Notes: generated by a model not told the origin, from the letters alone. Positions 50,379 to 59,936 are shown, numbered from the stretch's first letter. The stretch: 64,000 nucleotides of DNA from UBA6197 sp047638075 (GCF_047638075.1 NZ_JBLJBV010000036.1:1-64000), one strand, 5' to 3'. Numbers and translations: made by a program.

Positions 50379-50660
50379 TCAGGTCCAGTTCGCCATATCC
50401 CCGCCGCCCAATGCCATGCGTGCCCTCATGGGTTGATCGGGGGCCATCGCGGCACTTTCGGCAAATCCCAGCACCCAATCATCGCGCAGCAACAAAAAGT
50501 CCAGCACCGATGCCAGAAACTCCGGGTCCGCCGCACGGGCGCGCACCTCGGCCACAGTGGCGCCGCTAGCCCCCAAAAATGCGCCGAACACCTCATCATC
50601 CGCTGCCATCCACCCCAAGGCCTGCAATGCTACCGTTTGCGCAATATCTTGCCGCATCAT
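50379..50660 (-). CDS. DUF3572 family protein
   Basis: The 93-residue protein fits alphaproteobacterial DUF3572: AQTVALQALGWMAADDEVFG, FLGASGATVAEVRARAADPE, and FLASVLDFLLLRDDWVLGFA. It is small, helical and cytoplasmic, with unknown function. GGAGAG lies 8 nt upstream of the ATG. It is divergent from the PleD-like gene, a pairing I believe is conserved in the order, which hints at cell-cycle or c-di-GMP links but proves nothing. Confidence 0.87.
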   Translation of the reverse strand: MMRQDIAQTVALQALGWMAADDEVFGAFLGASGATVAEVRARAADPEFLASVLDFLLLRDDWVLGFAESAAMAPDQPMRARMALGGGDMANWT

Positions 50661-50709
50661 TATCCGGACTCTCCATCAGAAAGGGTTTGTTAACCATTTA
50701 GAAGGCAGG

Positions 50710-52155
50710 ATGACGGTGAGAGCTGTGGCAGTAAAGGGAGCGCGTGGTACCGTGGCAGGAAAAATCCTGATCGTGGACGATGTGGCGACGAATCGTATCG
50801 TGCTGAAAGTGAAACTTTCCGGCGCGCGCTATGACACGGTTCAGGCCAGCACCGGCGAAGCCGCGCTGCGTGTTGCGCTGCGCGAACGGCCGGATCTGAT
50901 CGTGCTGGACATGCAACTGCCGGATATGGACGGCGTCGATGTCTGCGCACTCCTGAAGGCAGATCCCGTGACGCAATCCATTCCGGTGATCATGATTGCG
51001 GCCATTGGCACCGGGTCTGCACGGCTTGCGGCGTTGCGGGCGGGTGCGGATGATTTTCTGCCTAAGCCGCTGGATGAATTGATCTTGCTTGCGCGGCTGC
51101 GCAGCCTGCTGCGCGCGCGTGAAACCGACGCCGAATTGCGCGCGCGCGAATCCACCTGCCGCGATATGGGCTTTGCCGAACCGCCCCAAGGCTTTGCCCC
51201 CCCGGCCCAAATTGCCCTTGTCGCCGCCAACCGCGAGGCGACGATGGCTTGGAAAATGGCGCTGTCGCGGCAATTGCCGCGCAATCAGTTCGCCAGCATG
51301 TCCCGTGATGAGGCGCTAACGGATACCGCGGGCCTTCACCGTCCTGATGCTTTCATCATTGCCGCTGACATCAATCATCCGGGCGATGGCTTGCGGCTGA
51401 TGTCCGAACTACGCTCGCGACCCGGTACGCGCCACGCCGTTATCTGCATTGCACTGCCTCAGGGTCAGCGTGAAACTGCTGCGATGGCGCTGGATCTGGG
51501 TGCCAGCGACCTGATTGCAGCGGATCTGGGCATGCCGGTGCAGGCCGAAGAGGCCGCCTTGCGGCTTCGCAGTCAATTGGCGCGCAAACGCACCCGCGAT
51601 CGGCAGCGCGCCAGCGTGGCCGATGGCTTGCGGCTGGCAGCGACTGACCCGCTTACCGGCCTCTACAATCGCCGTTATGCGCTTCCCCATCTTGCGCGGA
51701 TTGCCGATAAGGCACGCAGTACGGGGCGGCAATTTGCCGTCATGGCGCTGGATCTGGATCTATTCAAAACGGTCAATGACACCTGGGGGCACGCGGCTGG
51801 CGATGCGGTGTTGATCGAGGTGGCCGCCCGTCTGACCCATAACCTTCGTGAAATGGACCTTGTCGCCCGTATCGGGGGTGAGGAGTTTCTTGTCGTCATG
51901 CCCGAAACCACAATAGCGGCCGCCCGTATCGCAGCTGAACGTCTTTGTCGGGCCGTCAACGAACATCCGGTGCAATTACCAGCCGGCCGCGGCAATATTT
52001 GGGTCACCATGTCGATCGGGCTGGCCATAAGCCGTATCACCGACGGCACGCCCGAGGTGGACAGCCTGTTGCAACAGGCCGATAGCGCCCTGCTGCAAGC
52101 CAAGGCCGAAGGCCGCAACCAGGTCGCTGTTATCAAAAGCCCGACTGCGGCCTGA
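50710..52155 (+). CDS. pleD: PleD-like response regulator/diguanylate cyclase (REC-REC-GGDEF)
   Basis: The 481-residue protein has a first receiver domain (about 17-135: KILIVDDVATNR, phospho-acceptor Asp in LIVLDMQLPDMDG, FLPKPLDE) and a second, degenerate receiver (about 165-285, FIIAADINHPGDG). The GGDEF domain (about 315-475) contains TDPLTGLYNRRYA, ARIGGEEF and an REMD inhibitory site. This is the PleD architecture that makes c-di-GMP upon phosphorylation. GGEEF is an active variant. The kinase partner is not in the window. The start at 50710 follows GAAGG. Confidence 0.93.
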   Translation: MTVRAVAVKGARGTVAGKILIVDDVATNRIVLKVKLSGARYDTVQASTGEAALRVALRERPDLIVLDMQLPDMDGVDVCALLKADPVTQSIPVIMIAAIGTGSARLAALRAGADDFLPKPLDELILLARLRSLLRARETDAELRARESTCRDMGFAEPPQGFAPPAQIALVAANREATMAWKMALSRQLPRNQFASMSRDEALTDTAGLHRPDAFIIAADINHPGDGLRLMSELRSRPGTRHAVICIALPQGQRETAAMALDLGASDLIAADLGMPVQAEEAALRLRSQLARKRTRDRQRASVADGLRLAATDPLTGLYNRRYALPHLARIADKARSTGRQFAVMALDLDLFKTVNDTWGHAAGDAVLIEVAARLTHNLREMDLVARIGGEEFLVVMPETTIAAARIAAERLCRAVNEHPVQLPAGRGNIWVTMSIGLAISRITDGTPEVDSLLQQADSALLQAKAEGRNQVAVIKSPTAA

Positions 52156-52454
52156 ATCTCCGCTTGAATGATCTGGTGATATGGCCCCATCTGAGGAATG
52201 GGCGAAATATCACCGGGCAGATATATCGCCCTATCGTCATGATGCCGCAGACCGGCAGGGCGTCTGGAAACCGCCCTGCTCAGCACATGCGCCAAAAACG
52301 CGACGCACGGCAGAGCGCCCGACTGTCCTGTAGTGGCAAGCCTGGCACGCCGGTATGAACCAGACTGTCCTCCGCCAGAATTGCCAAAGCTGTTTTCTTG
52401 GCAATGCCGTCCCGATCATGAGATGTCGAAACGCCCCTTGGCACAGGGTCGGGT
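52156..52454. other. Intergenic region between pleD and argF
   Basis: This 299-nt convergent gap contains no gene I can support and no clear terminator. Short frames on both strands lack recognisable features or ribosome-binding sites. Confidence 0.5.
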
Positions 52455-53381
52455 TTACCGCCCCAGGCACCAGCGCATGATTGCCTTTTGTGCGTGCAGG
52501 CGGTTTTCGGCCTCATCGAAAATGACAGAATGCGGACCATCCATAACCGCGCTTGTGGCTTCGTCATTGCGGTGCGCGGGCAGGCAATGCATGAACAGGG
52601 CATCCGGTTTTGCCTTGGCCATCAGCGCCTCATTGACCTGATAGCCACGCAATTGGTTGTGGCGCCGTTCCTTGGCTGACTCAGGATCATGCATCGAGAC
52701 CCAAGTATCGGTAACCACAAGATCGGCACCCTCGACCGCGCGGGCAGGGTCACGTTCGATCACCGCATTGACCCCTTTCGAGCGCGCGAAATCAAGCCAC
52801 TCGGGCTCGGGGTCCAGCGCTTTTGGCCCGGTGAATGTCAAATCAAAACCGAATTGCCCGGCGGCATGCAGAAAGCTGGCACAAACGTTGTTGCCATCAC
52901 CCGACCAGACCACCTTTTTACCCCTGATCGGGCCGCGGTGCTCTTCGTAGGTCATCACATCGGCCATGATCTGGCAGGGGTGGGTACGGTTCGTCAGCCC
53001 ATTGATGACCGGCACAGAGGCGTGCTCGGCCATCTCTTGCAAGGTAGCCTCTTCAAACGTGCGGATCATGATCAGGTCAACATAGCGCGACAGAACACGC
53101 GCGGTATCGGCAATGGTTTCGCCGTGACCCAGTTGCATCTCCTTGCCCGACAGCACCATCGTCTGCCCCCCCATCTGCCGCACGCCCACATCAAACGAGA
53201 CGCGGGTCCGGGTCGAGGGTTTTTCAAAGATCAGCGCAACCATACGATCCGCAAGCGGCTGATCGGCATCGGGGGTGCCTTTGGGCTGGCCGTTGCGCGC
53301 ATCTTTCATCGCGCGGGCCTGATTGATCATGGTGCGCAGGTCAGCAGGGGCGGTGGTATGAATATCAAGAAAGTGTTTCAT
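52455..53381 (-). CDS. argF: Ornithine carbamoyltransferase, anabolic
   Basis: ArgF makes citrulline from ornithine and carbamoyl phosphate. The 308-residue protein has the carbamoyl-phosphate site EKPSTRTRVSFDVG, HPCQIMADVMT, the SWSGDGNN-type loop (VWSGDGNNV), and the ornithine site HCLPAHRNDE. It lies downstream of argD on the same strand with a 222-nt spacer, giving an argD-argF arrangement for arginine synthesis. Confidence 0.96.
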   Translation of the reverse strand: MKHFLDIHTTAPADLRTMINQARAMKDARNGQPKGTPDADQPLADRMVALIFEKPSTRTRVSFDVGVRQMGGQTMVLSGKEMQLGHGETIADTARVLSRYVDLIMIRTFEEATLQEMAEHASVPVINGLTNRTHPCQIMADVMTYEEHRGPIRGKKVVWSGDGNNVCASFLHAAGQFGFDLTFTGPKALDPEPEWLDFARSKGVNAVIERDPARAVEGADLVVTDTWVSMHDPESAKERRHNQLRGYQVNEALMAKAKPDALFMHCLPAHRNDEATSAVMDGPHSVIFDEAENRLHAQKAIMRWCLGR

Positions 53382-53603
53382 CTGTCAGGCCTTCGGTAAG
53401 GGCAGAGCAAGGGGACGATCACGCCCCCTTCACCCGAAAATATGTGAACATCATCAACAAGATCAGGCAAAGCGCGTTACATCACCAGCGCTGGTATATG
53501 GCGCGCATGGGTGCTGGCATGGCATTGGGCAAGGCCTGATCGTCGGCAGGTGCGCACCGCGCAATCCTTACCGAAAGCCCGCGCCGGAGGCATGATCCTT
53601 TGG

Positions 53604-54785
53604 TCACGCAACATTGCGGGCAAGGTCGGTTGCGGCACGGTCTAGCCGGGCGATGGCATCGGATATTTCAGCATCGGAAATGGTCAGTGCGGGCAGAAGC
53701 CGCAGCACATTGTCAGCGGCAGGCACGGTCAGAAGGTGCTGGGTATAGGCAGCGTTGACCATATCAACGGGGGCGCATTTGCATTTGAGGCCCAGCATCA
53801 GGCCCATGCCCCGGACGGCTTCGAACACGTCGGGGTGTGCGGCGACCAGACCTTCCAGCTTTTGCCGCATCAGCGCGGATTTGCGGCTGACCTCGGCCAG
53901 AAAGGCGGGGTCGGTGACAATCTCCATCACCCGCGTCCCAACGGCGCAAGCCAAGGGGTTGCCGCCATAGGTGGAGCCGTGGCTGCCCACGGTCATGCAG
54001 GCCGCCACGCGTTCAGTGGCCAGCACCGCGCCCAACGGAAAGCCGCCGCCGATACCTTTGGCGACCATCATGATATCGGGCGCGATCCCGGCCCATTCAT
54101 GCGCAAACAGCCGGCCCGTGCGGCCCATGCCGCATTGGACCTCATCAAGGATCAAGAGCGCGCCGGTTTCATCGCAAAGCGCGCGCAACCCTTTCAGGCA
54201 TTGATCGGGCAGCGCGCGAATGCCGCCCTCGCCCTGCACCGGTTCGACCCAGACGGCGGCGGTGCGGTTGGTCAGGGCGGTGCGCAGAGCCTCGAGGTCG
54301 CCCCATTTCAAATGGGTAAAGCCGGGCAGCAGGGGGCCAAAACCCTTGGTCATTTTTTCAGACCCGGCCGCGGCAATGGCGGCAGAAGAGCGGCCGTGGA
54401 ACGCACCTTCGAAGGTAATGATTTCCACGCGCTCGGGGTCGCCTTGGTCAAACCAGTATTTGCGGGCCATCTTGACCGCAAGTTCAGCGGCCTCAGTGCC
54501 GGAATTGGTAAAAAACACGCTGTCGGCAAAGGTGTGTTCAACCAGCAGATCGGCCAGCTTTTCCTGTTGCGCGATGTGATAGAGGTTCGAAACATGCCAC
54601 AGCTTGCCCGCCTGTTCCGTCAGCGCCGCAACCAGATCGGGGTTGGCGTGGCCCAGCGAATTCACCGCAATGCCGGCGCCAAGGTCAAGGTAGCGAGTGC
54701 CATCCTCGGTCTCAAGCCAGGAGCCATGGCCCCGGATGAAGGTCAGGGGGGCGCGGTTGTAGGTCGGCAAAACAGAAGCAATCAT
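53604..54785 (-). CDS. argD: Acetylornithine/succinyldiaminopimelate-type aminotransferase
   Basis: ArgD is a class III PLP aminotransferase acting in arginine (and often lysine) synthesis. The 393-residue protein has FFTNSGTEAAELAVKMAR, FEGAFHGRSSAAIAA, LLILDEVQCGMGRTG, and the PLP lysine in MMVAKGIGGGFPLGAV, with HGSTYGGNPLAC after it. I chose the ATG at 54785, 8 nt after GGAG. Linkage to argF supports the acetylornithine role. Confidence 0.95.
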   Translation of the reverse strand: MIASVLPTYNRAPLTFIRGHGSWLETEDGTRYLDLGAGIAVNSLGHANPDLVAALTEQAGKLWHVSNLYHIAQQEKLADLLVEHTFADSVFFTNSGTEAAELAVKMARKYWFDQGDPERVEIITFEGAFHGRSSAAIAAAGSEKMTKGFGPLLPGFTHLKWGDLEALRTALTNRTAAVWVEPVQGEGGIRALPDQCLKGLRALCDETGALLILDEVQCGMGRTGRLFAHEWAGIAPDIMMVAKGIGGGFPLGAVLATERVAACMTVGSHGSTYGGNPLACAVGTRVMEIVTDPAFLAEVSRKSALMRQKLEGLVAAHPDVFEAVRGMGLMLGLKCKCAPVDMVNAAYTQHLLTVPAADNVLRLLPALTISDAEISDAIARLDRAATDLARNVA

Positions 54786-54942
54786 TGCAAGGACTCCGGC
54801 AAGCAAGGCCAATGGGTGCAACAAGCCCGGTAGGGCTGTCAACGATTTGCGGCGCGATGTGGCACGATTTTGATATTTTAACGCAAGATCGGGGTGCACC
54901 GGGGGTGCGAGGTGCCTGAGCCGGCCAAGAGCGGCTATCTTT

Positions 54943-54967
54943 GATGAGTATTTAGGCCAAAAAAAAG
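54943..54967 (-). terminator. T8 motif downstream of the ABC-2 permease gene
   Basis: On the minus strand a C-T8-GGCCTAAATACTC sequence begins 18 nt after the permease stop. It is nearly identical to the motif after arsC at 28931-28952, in the same orientation relative to the upstream stop. A small GCC-ACCA-GGC hairpin precedes the T-tract, so it may act as a terminator. Confidence 0.45.
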
Positions 54968-54984
54968 CCTGGTGGCCGGATCGG

Positions 54985-55806
54985 TCAGGGTTTCATCCGG
55001 GCGCCGGATTTCAGCAGCCGCCAGCACATCAAAAGAACCAACGCCAGGATGGAGATCGTGACGGCAAACCCTTGCCACGGCGAGGCATCGGATGCGCCGA
55101 CAAGCCCGTAGCGCGCGCCGTCGATCAGGTAGAAGATTGGATTCCAGTAGGTGATGGTCCGAAAGGTCGGGGGGAGCACCTCGACAGAGTAGAAGGTGCC
55201 CGACAGAAAAGACAACGGCGTGACAATGAAATTTGTGATCATGGCCATCTGGTCGAATTTGTTGGCCCAGATCCCCGCCAATATGCCCAGACCGCCCAGC
55301 AGGGACGCGCCCAAAAGAACGAATGTCAGCGCCCAGAGCGGGTGCGCGGGCCCCTGCCCCAGCACCAGCGCCATGCCCGCCCCGATTGCAACCGCCACCA
55401 TCAGCGCGCGCGCAACCGAGCCTGCCAGATAGCCGATGACCAGTTCCGCCGCCGAGAGGGGCGGCATCAGCGTATCGACGATATTGCCCTGCACTTTGGC
55501 GATAACAATGGATGACGAGGTGTTGGCAAAGGCGTTCTGGATCACCGACATCATCAGGATGCCGGGGGCGAGAAAGGCGAGATACGGCAGGCCCATCACA
55601 TCGGCACGGCCTTTGCCGAAGGCAAGCGCGAATACCGTCACAAACAGTGCCGCCGTGGCCAGGGGCGCCAGAACCGTTTGCTGCCAGACCGAAAGAAAGC
55701 GGCGTATTTCGCGCGCCGACAACATGCCAAGGCCCAGCCAATTAATTCGGCCAAAGCGCCGCACACCCATTTGACGCACGGTTTGGTGATGCGTGGTATT
55801 GCTCAT
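54985..55806 (-). CDS. ABC-2 type transporter permease
   Basis: The 273-residue protein has six membrane spans and the ABC-2 permease signature: REIRRFLSVWQQTVLAPLATAAL at the start and PLSFLSGTFYSVEVLPP with FYLIDGARYG near the end. Family members export polysaccharide, lipids or drugs, and the substrate is unknown. No ATP-binding partner is encoded on either side: gcrA is divergent and argD follows after a gap. It must use an ATPase encoded elsewhere. SD GGAAGGG precedes the ATG. Confidence 0.88.
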   Translation of the reverse strand: MSNTTHHQTVRQMGVRRFGRINWLGLGMLSAREIRRFLSVWQQTVLAPLATAALFVTVFALAFGKGRADVMGLPYLAFLAPGILMMSVIQNAFANTSSSIVIAKVQGNIVDTLMPPLSAAELVIGYLAGSVARALMVAVAIGAGMALVLGQGPAHPLWALTFVLLGASLLGGLGILAGIWANKFDQMAMITNFIVTPLSFLSGTFYSVEVLPPTFRTITYWNPIFYLIDGARYGLVGASDASPWQGFAVTISILALVLLMCWRLLKSGARMKP

Positions 55807-55946
55807 TTAGATGCCCTTCCGTGTGGCTTGGACTTGATTTCGGCCCTCTGTCCTTGTATCTCGGCACGTCCCGAATAAAATAGGGGGCAAGCGAAATTAC
55901 CCCCTCACCCCGGATCGATGCCGGGGCGAAATGCGGAAAGGCTATC

Positions 55947-56576
55947 ATGTCCTGGACCGATGAACGCGTCGAGACGTTGAAAAAGATGTGGGCGGAGGGC
56001 CAATCGGCCAGCCAGATCGCCAAGGAATTGGGCGGTGTCACCCGCAATGCGGTGATTGGCAAGGTGCATCGCCTTGGCCTGTCGAACCGCGTGAGCGGCG
56101 CGGCGGAACCCACGCCAACCCCCGCGCCCGCACCCAAACCGGTGCGCGCGCAGGCCGAACCGCCGCAAGAGGCTGCCACCCCCGAGGCGCCGACGGCGCG
56201 CCCTGCGGCTGCGGCCACGCCCAAGCCTGAGCCAAAACCTGTGCCCCAGGCCGCGCGCCCCGAGCCTGCGCCGACCCCGGTCGTGGTGCCGATGCGCAAG
56301 CAGATCATTCCCGCAGGCCAGCCGCTACCGCCGCAGCCTTCGGCCAATGAAATCAGCCCCGAGACGCTCGCCTCGGTGCGCGAGGTTGAGAAAAAGGCGA
56401 TGAAGATCAGCCTGATGGAGCTGACCGAGCGGACCTGCAAATGGCCGATCGGTGACCCGGCGACCGAACAGTTCTGGTTTTGCGGCCTGCCCAGCCAGCC
56501 CGGCAAACCCTATTGCGAGGCGCATGTCAGCGTGGCCTTCCAGCCGATGAGCGCAAGGCGCGACCGCCGGCGCTGA
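55947..56576 (+). CDS. gcrA: GcrA family cell cycle regulator
   Basis: GcrA is an alphaproteobacterial sigma-70-associated transcription activator that responds to CcrM-methylated GANTC sites. The 209-residue protein opens with the DNA-binding SWTDERVETLKKMWAEGQSA and ELGGVTRNAVIGKVHRLGLS. A long Pro/Ala-rich linker follows (about 52-118), then the conserved C-terminal sigma-interacting domain with two Cys pairs (CKWPIGDPATEQFWFCG and KPYCEAHV). The linker is low-complexity and contributes misleading open frames on the other strand. Confidence 0.93.
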   Translation: MSWTDERVETLKKMWAEGQSASQIAKELGGVTRNAVIGKVHRLGLSNRVSGAAEPTPTPAPAPKPVRAQAEPPQEAATPEAPTARPAAAATPKPEPKPVPQAARPEPAPTPVVVPMRKQIIPAGQPLPPQPSANEISPETLASVREVEKKAMKISLMELTERTCKWPIGDPATEQFWFCGLPSQPGKPYCEAHVSVAFQPMSARRDRRR

Positions 56577-56671
56577 GGGCGAGGTCAGGGCACCCCCCCC
56601 GGACCCGCAGCATATTTCAACCACGACGAAAGCGGCGCCTTTGGGCCCGCTTTTCAATTCGAAAGGCAAAG

Positions 56672-58060
56672 ATGAGCCAGAACCCCCCGAACCTGCGCCC
56701 CGATCTGGCGCCGAAACCGCAGTTTGACGGTGTGCGGCGCGATGGGCAGCCGACAATCGGGATGGTCAGCCTGGGCTGCCCGAAGGCCTTGGTCGATTCG
56801 GAGCGGATATTGACCCGCCTACGGGCCGAGGGCTATGCGATCAGCCCCGATTATGCGGGCGCGGATGCGGTCATCGTCAACACCTGCGGGTTTCTGGACA
56901 GCGCCAAGGCGGAAAGCCTTGAGGCGATTGGCGAGGCATTGGCCGAAAACGGGCGGGTGATCGTGACCGGCTGTCTGGGCGCCGAGCCGGAGTATATTAC
57001 CGGGGTTCATCCGTCGGTGCTGGCGGTGACCGGGCCGCATCAGTATGAGCAGGTTCTGGATGCCGTTCATGGGGCGGTGCCGCCCTCGCCCGACCCGTTC
57101 GTGGATTTGCTGCCCGCCACTGGGGTCAGCCTGACGCCACGCCATTACAGCTATGTGAAAATCTCGGAAGGGTGCAACCACGCGTGCAAGTTCTGCATCA
57201 TCCCCGATATGCGCGGCCGTCTGGTCAGCCGGCCAGCCCATGCAGTGCTGCGCGAGGCGGAAAAGCTGGTCGAGGCGGGGGTGCGCGAGCTTTTGGTAAT
57301 CTCGCAGGATACCAGCGCCTATGGGCTGGACCGCAAGCATGACCTTAACCCCTGGAAAGGGGGCGAGGTGCGCAGCCATATCACTGATCTTGCGCGCGAA
57401 ATGGGCCAGCTGGGTGCCTGGGTGCGGCTGCATTACGTCTACCCCTACCCGCATGTGCGCGACCTGATCCCGCTGATGGCGGACCCGGATTCGGGGATAT
57501 TGCCCTATCTGGACATTCCGTTTCAGCATGCGCACCCGGATGTGCTGCGCCGGATGGCGCGGCCTGCGGCTGCGGCGAAAACGCTGGACGAGATTGCTGC
57601 CTGGCGCGCGCAATGCCCCGACATCACCCTGCGGTCGACCTTTATCGTCGGGTATCCGGGCGAAACGGAAGCCGAGTTCCAGACGCTTCTGGATTGGCTT
57701 GATGAGGCGCAATTGGACCGGGTGGGTTGTTTTCAGTATGAAAACGTCGCCGGCGCCCGCAGCAACGCGCTGCCCGATCATGTACCCGAAGAGGTTAAGC
57801 AGGACCGCTGGGACCGTTTCATGGCGCGCGCGCAGGCGATTTCCGAGGCAAAGCTGGCCGCCAAGGTCGGGCAGGTGATGCAGGTCATCGTGGATACCGT
57901 CGATGATGAGGGCGCGACCTGCCGCACCAAGGCCGATGCGCCGGAAATTGACGGCAACCTTTTCATTGACGAGGGGTTCGCGGCGCTGGCCCCCGGCGAT
58001 ATTGTCACGGTGACGGTGGAAGAGGCGGGCGAATACGACCTCTGGGGGCAACTGGCCTGA
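56672..58060 (+). CDS. rimO: Ribosomal protein S12 methylthiotransferase
   Basis: RimO is a radical-SAM enzyme that adds a methylthio group to an Asp of ribosomal protein S12. The 462-residue protein has an N-terminal MTTase domain (GMVSLGCPKALVDSER, VIVNTCGFLDSAKAES, VTGCLGAEPEYI) with three cluster Cys. The radical-SAM motif SEGCNHACKFCIIPDMRG (CxxxCxxC) is near residue 165, and a C-terminal TRAM domain is present. I chose the ATG at 56672, about 7 nt after AAAGG, since the frame further upstream has no conserved residues. Confidence 0.95.
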   Translation: MSQNPPNLRPDLAPKPQFDGVRRDGQPTIGMVSLGCPKALVDSERILTRLRAEGYAISPDYAGADAVIVNTCGFLDSAKAESLEAIGEALAENGRVIVTGCLGAEPEYITGVHPSVLAVTGPHQYEQVLDAVHGAVPPSPDPFVDLLPATGVSLTPRHYSYVKISEGCNHACKFCIIPDMRGRLVSRPAHAVLREAEKLVEAGVRELLVISQDTSAYGLDRKHDLNPWKGGEVRSHITDLAREMGQLGAWVRLHYVYPYPHVRDLIPLMADPDSGILPYLDIPFQHAHPDVLRRMARPAAAAKTLDEIAAWRAQCPDITLRSTFIVGYPGETEAEFQTLLDWLDEAQLDRVGCFQYENVAGARSNALPDHVPEEVKQDRWDRFMARAQAISEAKLAAKVGQVMQVIVDTVDDEGATCRTKADAPEIDGNLFIDEGFAALAPGDIVTVTVEEAGEYDLWGQLA

Positions 58061-58137
58061 GCGCTGCCCCCCCCTTTTACTTACCCGCCATACCCCTTAC
58101 ATAGCGACCAACAATCCCACCCGGCAGGAGCATGACC

Positions 58138-59793
58138 ATGGCCTCGTATCAGTATGTTTATCACATGGATGGCGTCTCCAAGACCTATCCGGGGGGTAAG
58201 AAGTGCTTTGAAAACATCCGTCTGAACTTTCTTCCGGGGGTGAAGATCGGGGTTGTGGGCGTCAACGGGTCGGGTAAATCGACGCTGTTGCGGATCATGG
58301 CGGGGATGGACAAGGATTTTCAGGGCGAAGCCTGGGCCGCAAAAGGCGCCAAGGTTGGCTACCTGCCACAAGAGCCGGCGTTGGACCCGACGCTTGATGT
58401 GCGCGGCAACGTGATGCTGGGCGTCGCGGAAAAGCAGGCGATTCTGGATCGCTACAATGAACTGGCGATGAACTATTCCGATGAGACGGCCGATGAGATG
58501 GCCGCGCTTCAGGACGTGATCGACGCCAAGAACCTTTGGGATCTGGATAGTCAGGTCGATGTCGCGATGGAGGCCCTGCGCTGCCCCGCCGACGACGCCG
58601 ATGTAGAGACCCTTTCGGGCGGTGAGCGGCGCCGGGTCGCGCTGTGCAAACTGCTGCTGGAAGCGCCCGATATGCTGCTGTTGGACGAACCGACCAACCA
58701 CCTCGATGCGGAATCCATCGCCTGGCTGCAACAGCACCTGATGGCCTATGAAGGCACGATCCTGATTGTCACCCACGACCGCTACTTTCTGGATGAAATC
58801 ACCAGCTGGATTCTGGAACTGGACCGCGGCCGCGGCATTCCCTACGAGGGCAACTATTCCGCCTGGCTGGAGCAAAAGGCCAAGCGGATGCTGCAAGAAG
58901 CGCGCGAGGACAAGGCCAAGCAGAAGGTTCTGCAAAAAGAGCTGGAGTGGATTCGCGCCGGGGCCAAGGCCCGTCAGGCCAAGCAAAAAGCCCGGATCAG
59001 CAAATATAACGATCTGGCCGATCAATCTGTGCGCGAAAGGGTATCGTCGGCGCAGATCATCATTCCGAACGGCGAACGGCTGGGCGGCAAGGTGATCGAG
59101 GTTGAGGGCCTTAAAAAGCACATGGGCGACAAGCTGTTGATCGAAAACCTGTCGTTCAGCATCCCGCCCGGCGGTATTGTGGGCGTGATCGGTCCGAACG
59201 GCGCCGGCAAATCGACGCTGTTCAAGATGATCACCGGGCAGGAACAGCCCGACGAAGGCACCGTGACCATCGGGGATACGGTGCAGATGTCTTATGTTGA
59301 TCAGTCGCGTGACGCGCTGGACCCGAACAAGACGGTCTGGGAAGAAGTTTCCGAAGGGCTTGAGGTAATCCATCTGGGCGACTTTGAGATGAACAGCCGT
59401 GCCTATTGCGGGGCGTTCAACTTCAAGGGTGGCGATCAGCAAAAGAAGGTGGGGCTGTTGTCGGGCGGTGAACGCAACCGTGTGCATATGGCGAAACTTC
59501 TGCGCTCGAACGGCAACGTGCTGCTGCTGGACGAACCGACCAACGACCTTGACGTGGAAACGCTGCAAGCGCTGGAAGCGGCGATCGACGATTTTGCCGG
59601 TTGCGCGGTAATCATCAGCCACGACCGGTTCTTCCTTGACCGGCTCTGCACGCATATTCTGGCCTTTGAGGGCGACGCGCATGTCGAATGGTTCGAGGGC
59701 AACTTCGAAGCCTATGAGGAAGACAAGATCCGCCGCCTTGGCCCGGATTCGGTTGAACCAACCCGCGTGAAACACAAGAAATTTACGCGCTGA
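58138..59793 (+). CDS. ettA: EttA, ABC-F energy-dependent translational throttle protein
   Basis: EttA is a ribosome-binding ABC-F ATPase that gates the first elongation step according to the ATP/ADP ratio. The 551-residue protein has two ABC domains: Walker A GVNGSGKSTLLRI and signature LSGGERRRVALCKLLL, then GPNGAGKSTLFKM and LLSGGERNRVHMAKLL. The charged P-site linker contains QKVLQKELEWIRAGAKARQA. I chose the ATG at 58138, 7 nt after GGAG, which gives the standard MASYQYVYHMDGVSK start. The ATG at 58132 is too close to the SD. Confidence 0.96.
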   Translation: MASYQYVYHMDGVSKTYPGGKKCFENIRLNFLPGVKIGVVGVNGSGKSTLLRIMAGMDKDFQGEAWAAKGAKVGYLPQEPALDPTLDVRGNVMLGVAEKQAILDRYNELAMNYSDETADEMAALQDVIDAKNLWDLDSQVDVAMEALRCPADDADVETLSGGERRRVALCKLLLEAPDMLLLDEPTNHLDAESIAWLQQHLMAYEGTILIVTHDRYFLDEITSWILELDRGRGIPYEGNYSAWLEQKAKRMLQEAREDKAKQKVLQKELEWIRAGAKARQAKQKARISKYNDLADQSVRERVSSAQIIIPNGERLGGKVIEVEGLKKHMGDKLLIENLSFSIPPGGIVGVIGPNGAGKSTLFKMITGQEQPDEGTVTIGDTVQMSYVDQSRDALDPNKTVWEEVSEGLEVIHLGDFEMNSRAYCGAFNFKGGDQQKKVGLLSGGERNRVHMAKLLRSNGNVLLLDEPTNDLDVETLQALEAAIDDFAGCAVIISHDRFFLDRLCTHILAFEGDAHVEWFEGNFEAYEEDKIRRLGPDSVEPTRVKHKKFTR

Positions 59794-59799
59794 TCGAAA

Positions 59800-59832
59800 A
59801 CGCCGGGGGCAATACTGCACCCGGCGTCTTTT
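59800..59832 (+). terminator. Rho-independent terminator after ettA
   Basis: ACGCCGGG (59800-59807) pairs with CCCGGCGT (59820-59827), followed by CTTTTGG, only 7 nt after the ettA stop. Confidence 0.85.
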
Positions 59833-59883
59833 GGCAGAACGTCTTGCGACAGATCTACACAAATCCCGTGCAATCCTGAAACT

Positions 59884-59914
59884 GCGGCCCGGCATGAGAT
59901 TTATGCCGGGCTGC
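59884..59914 (-). terminator. Hairpin after the class III aminotransferase gene
   Basis: A 12-bp stem with one G-T pair (GCGGCCCGGCAT at 59884-59895, ATGCCGGGCTGC at 59903-59914) lies 22 nt after the aminotransferase stop on the minus strand. The following sequence is only weakly T-rich. Confidence 0.6.
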
Positions 59915-59936
59915 GGGGATGGCCCAGCCGTTCCCG

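Noticed and set aside
56819..58051. A 410-codon open frame antisense to rimO
   Set aside because: Same reason: a shadow of a well-supported radical-SAM gene.
58081..59895. A 604-codon open frame antisense to ettA
   Set aside because: No recognisable domain. It mirrors the third-position GC bias of ettA and covers it entirely.
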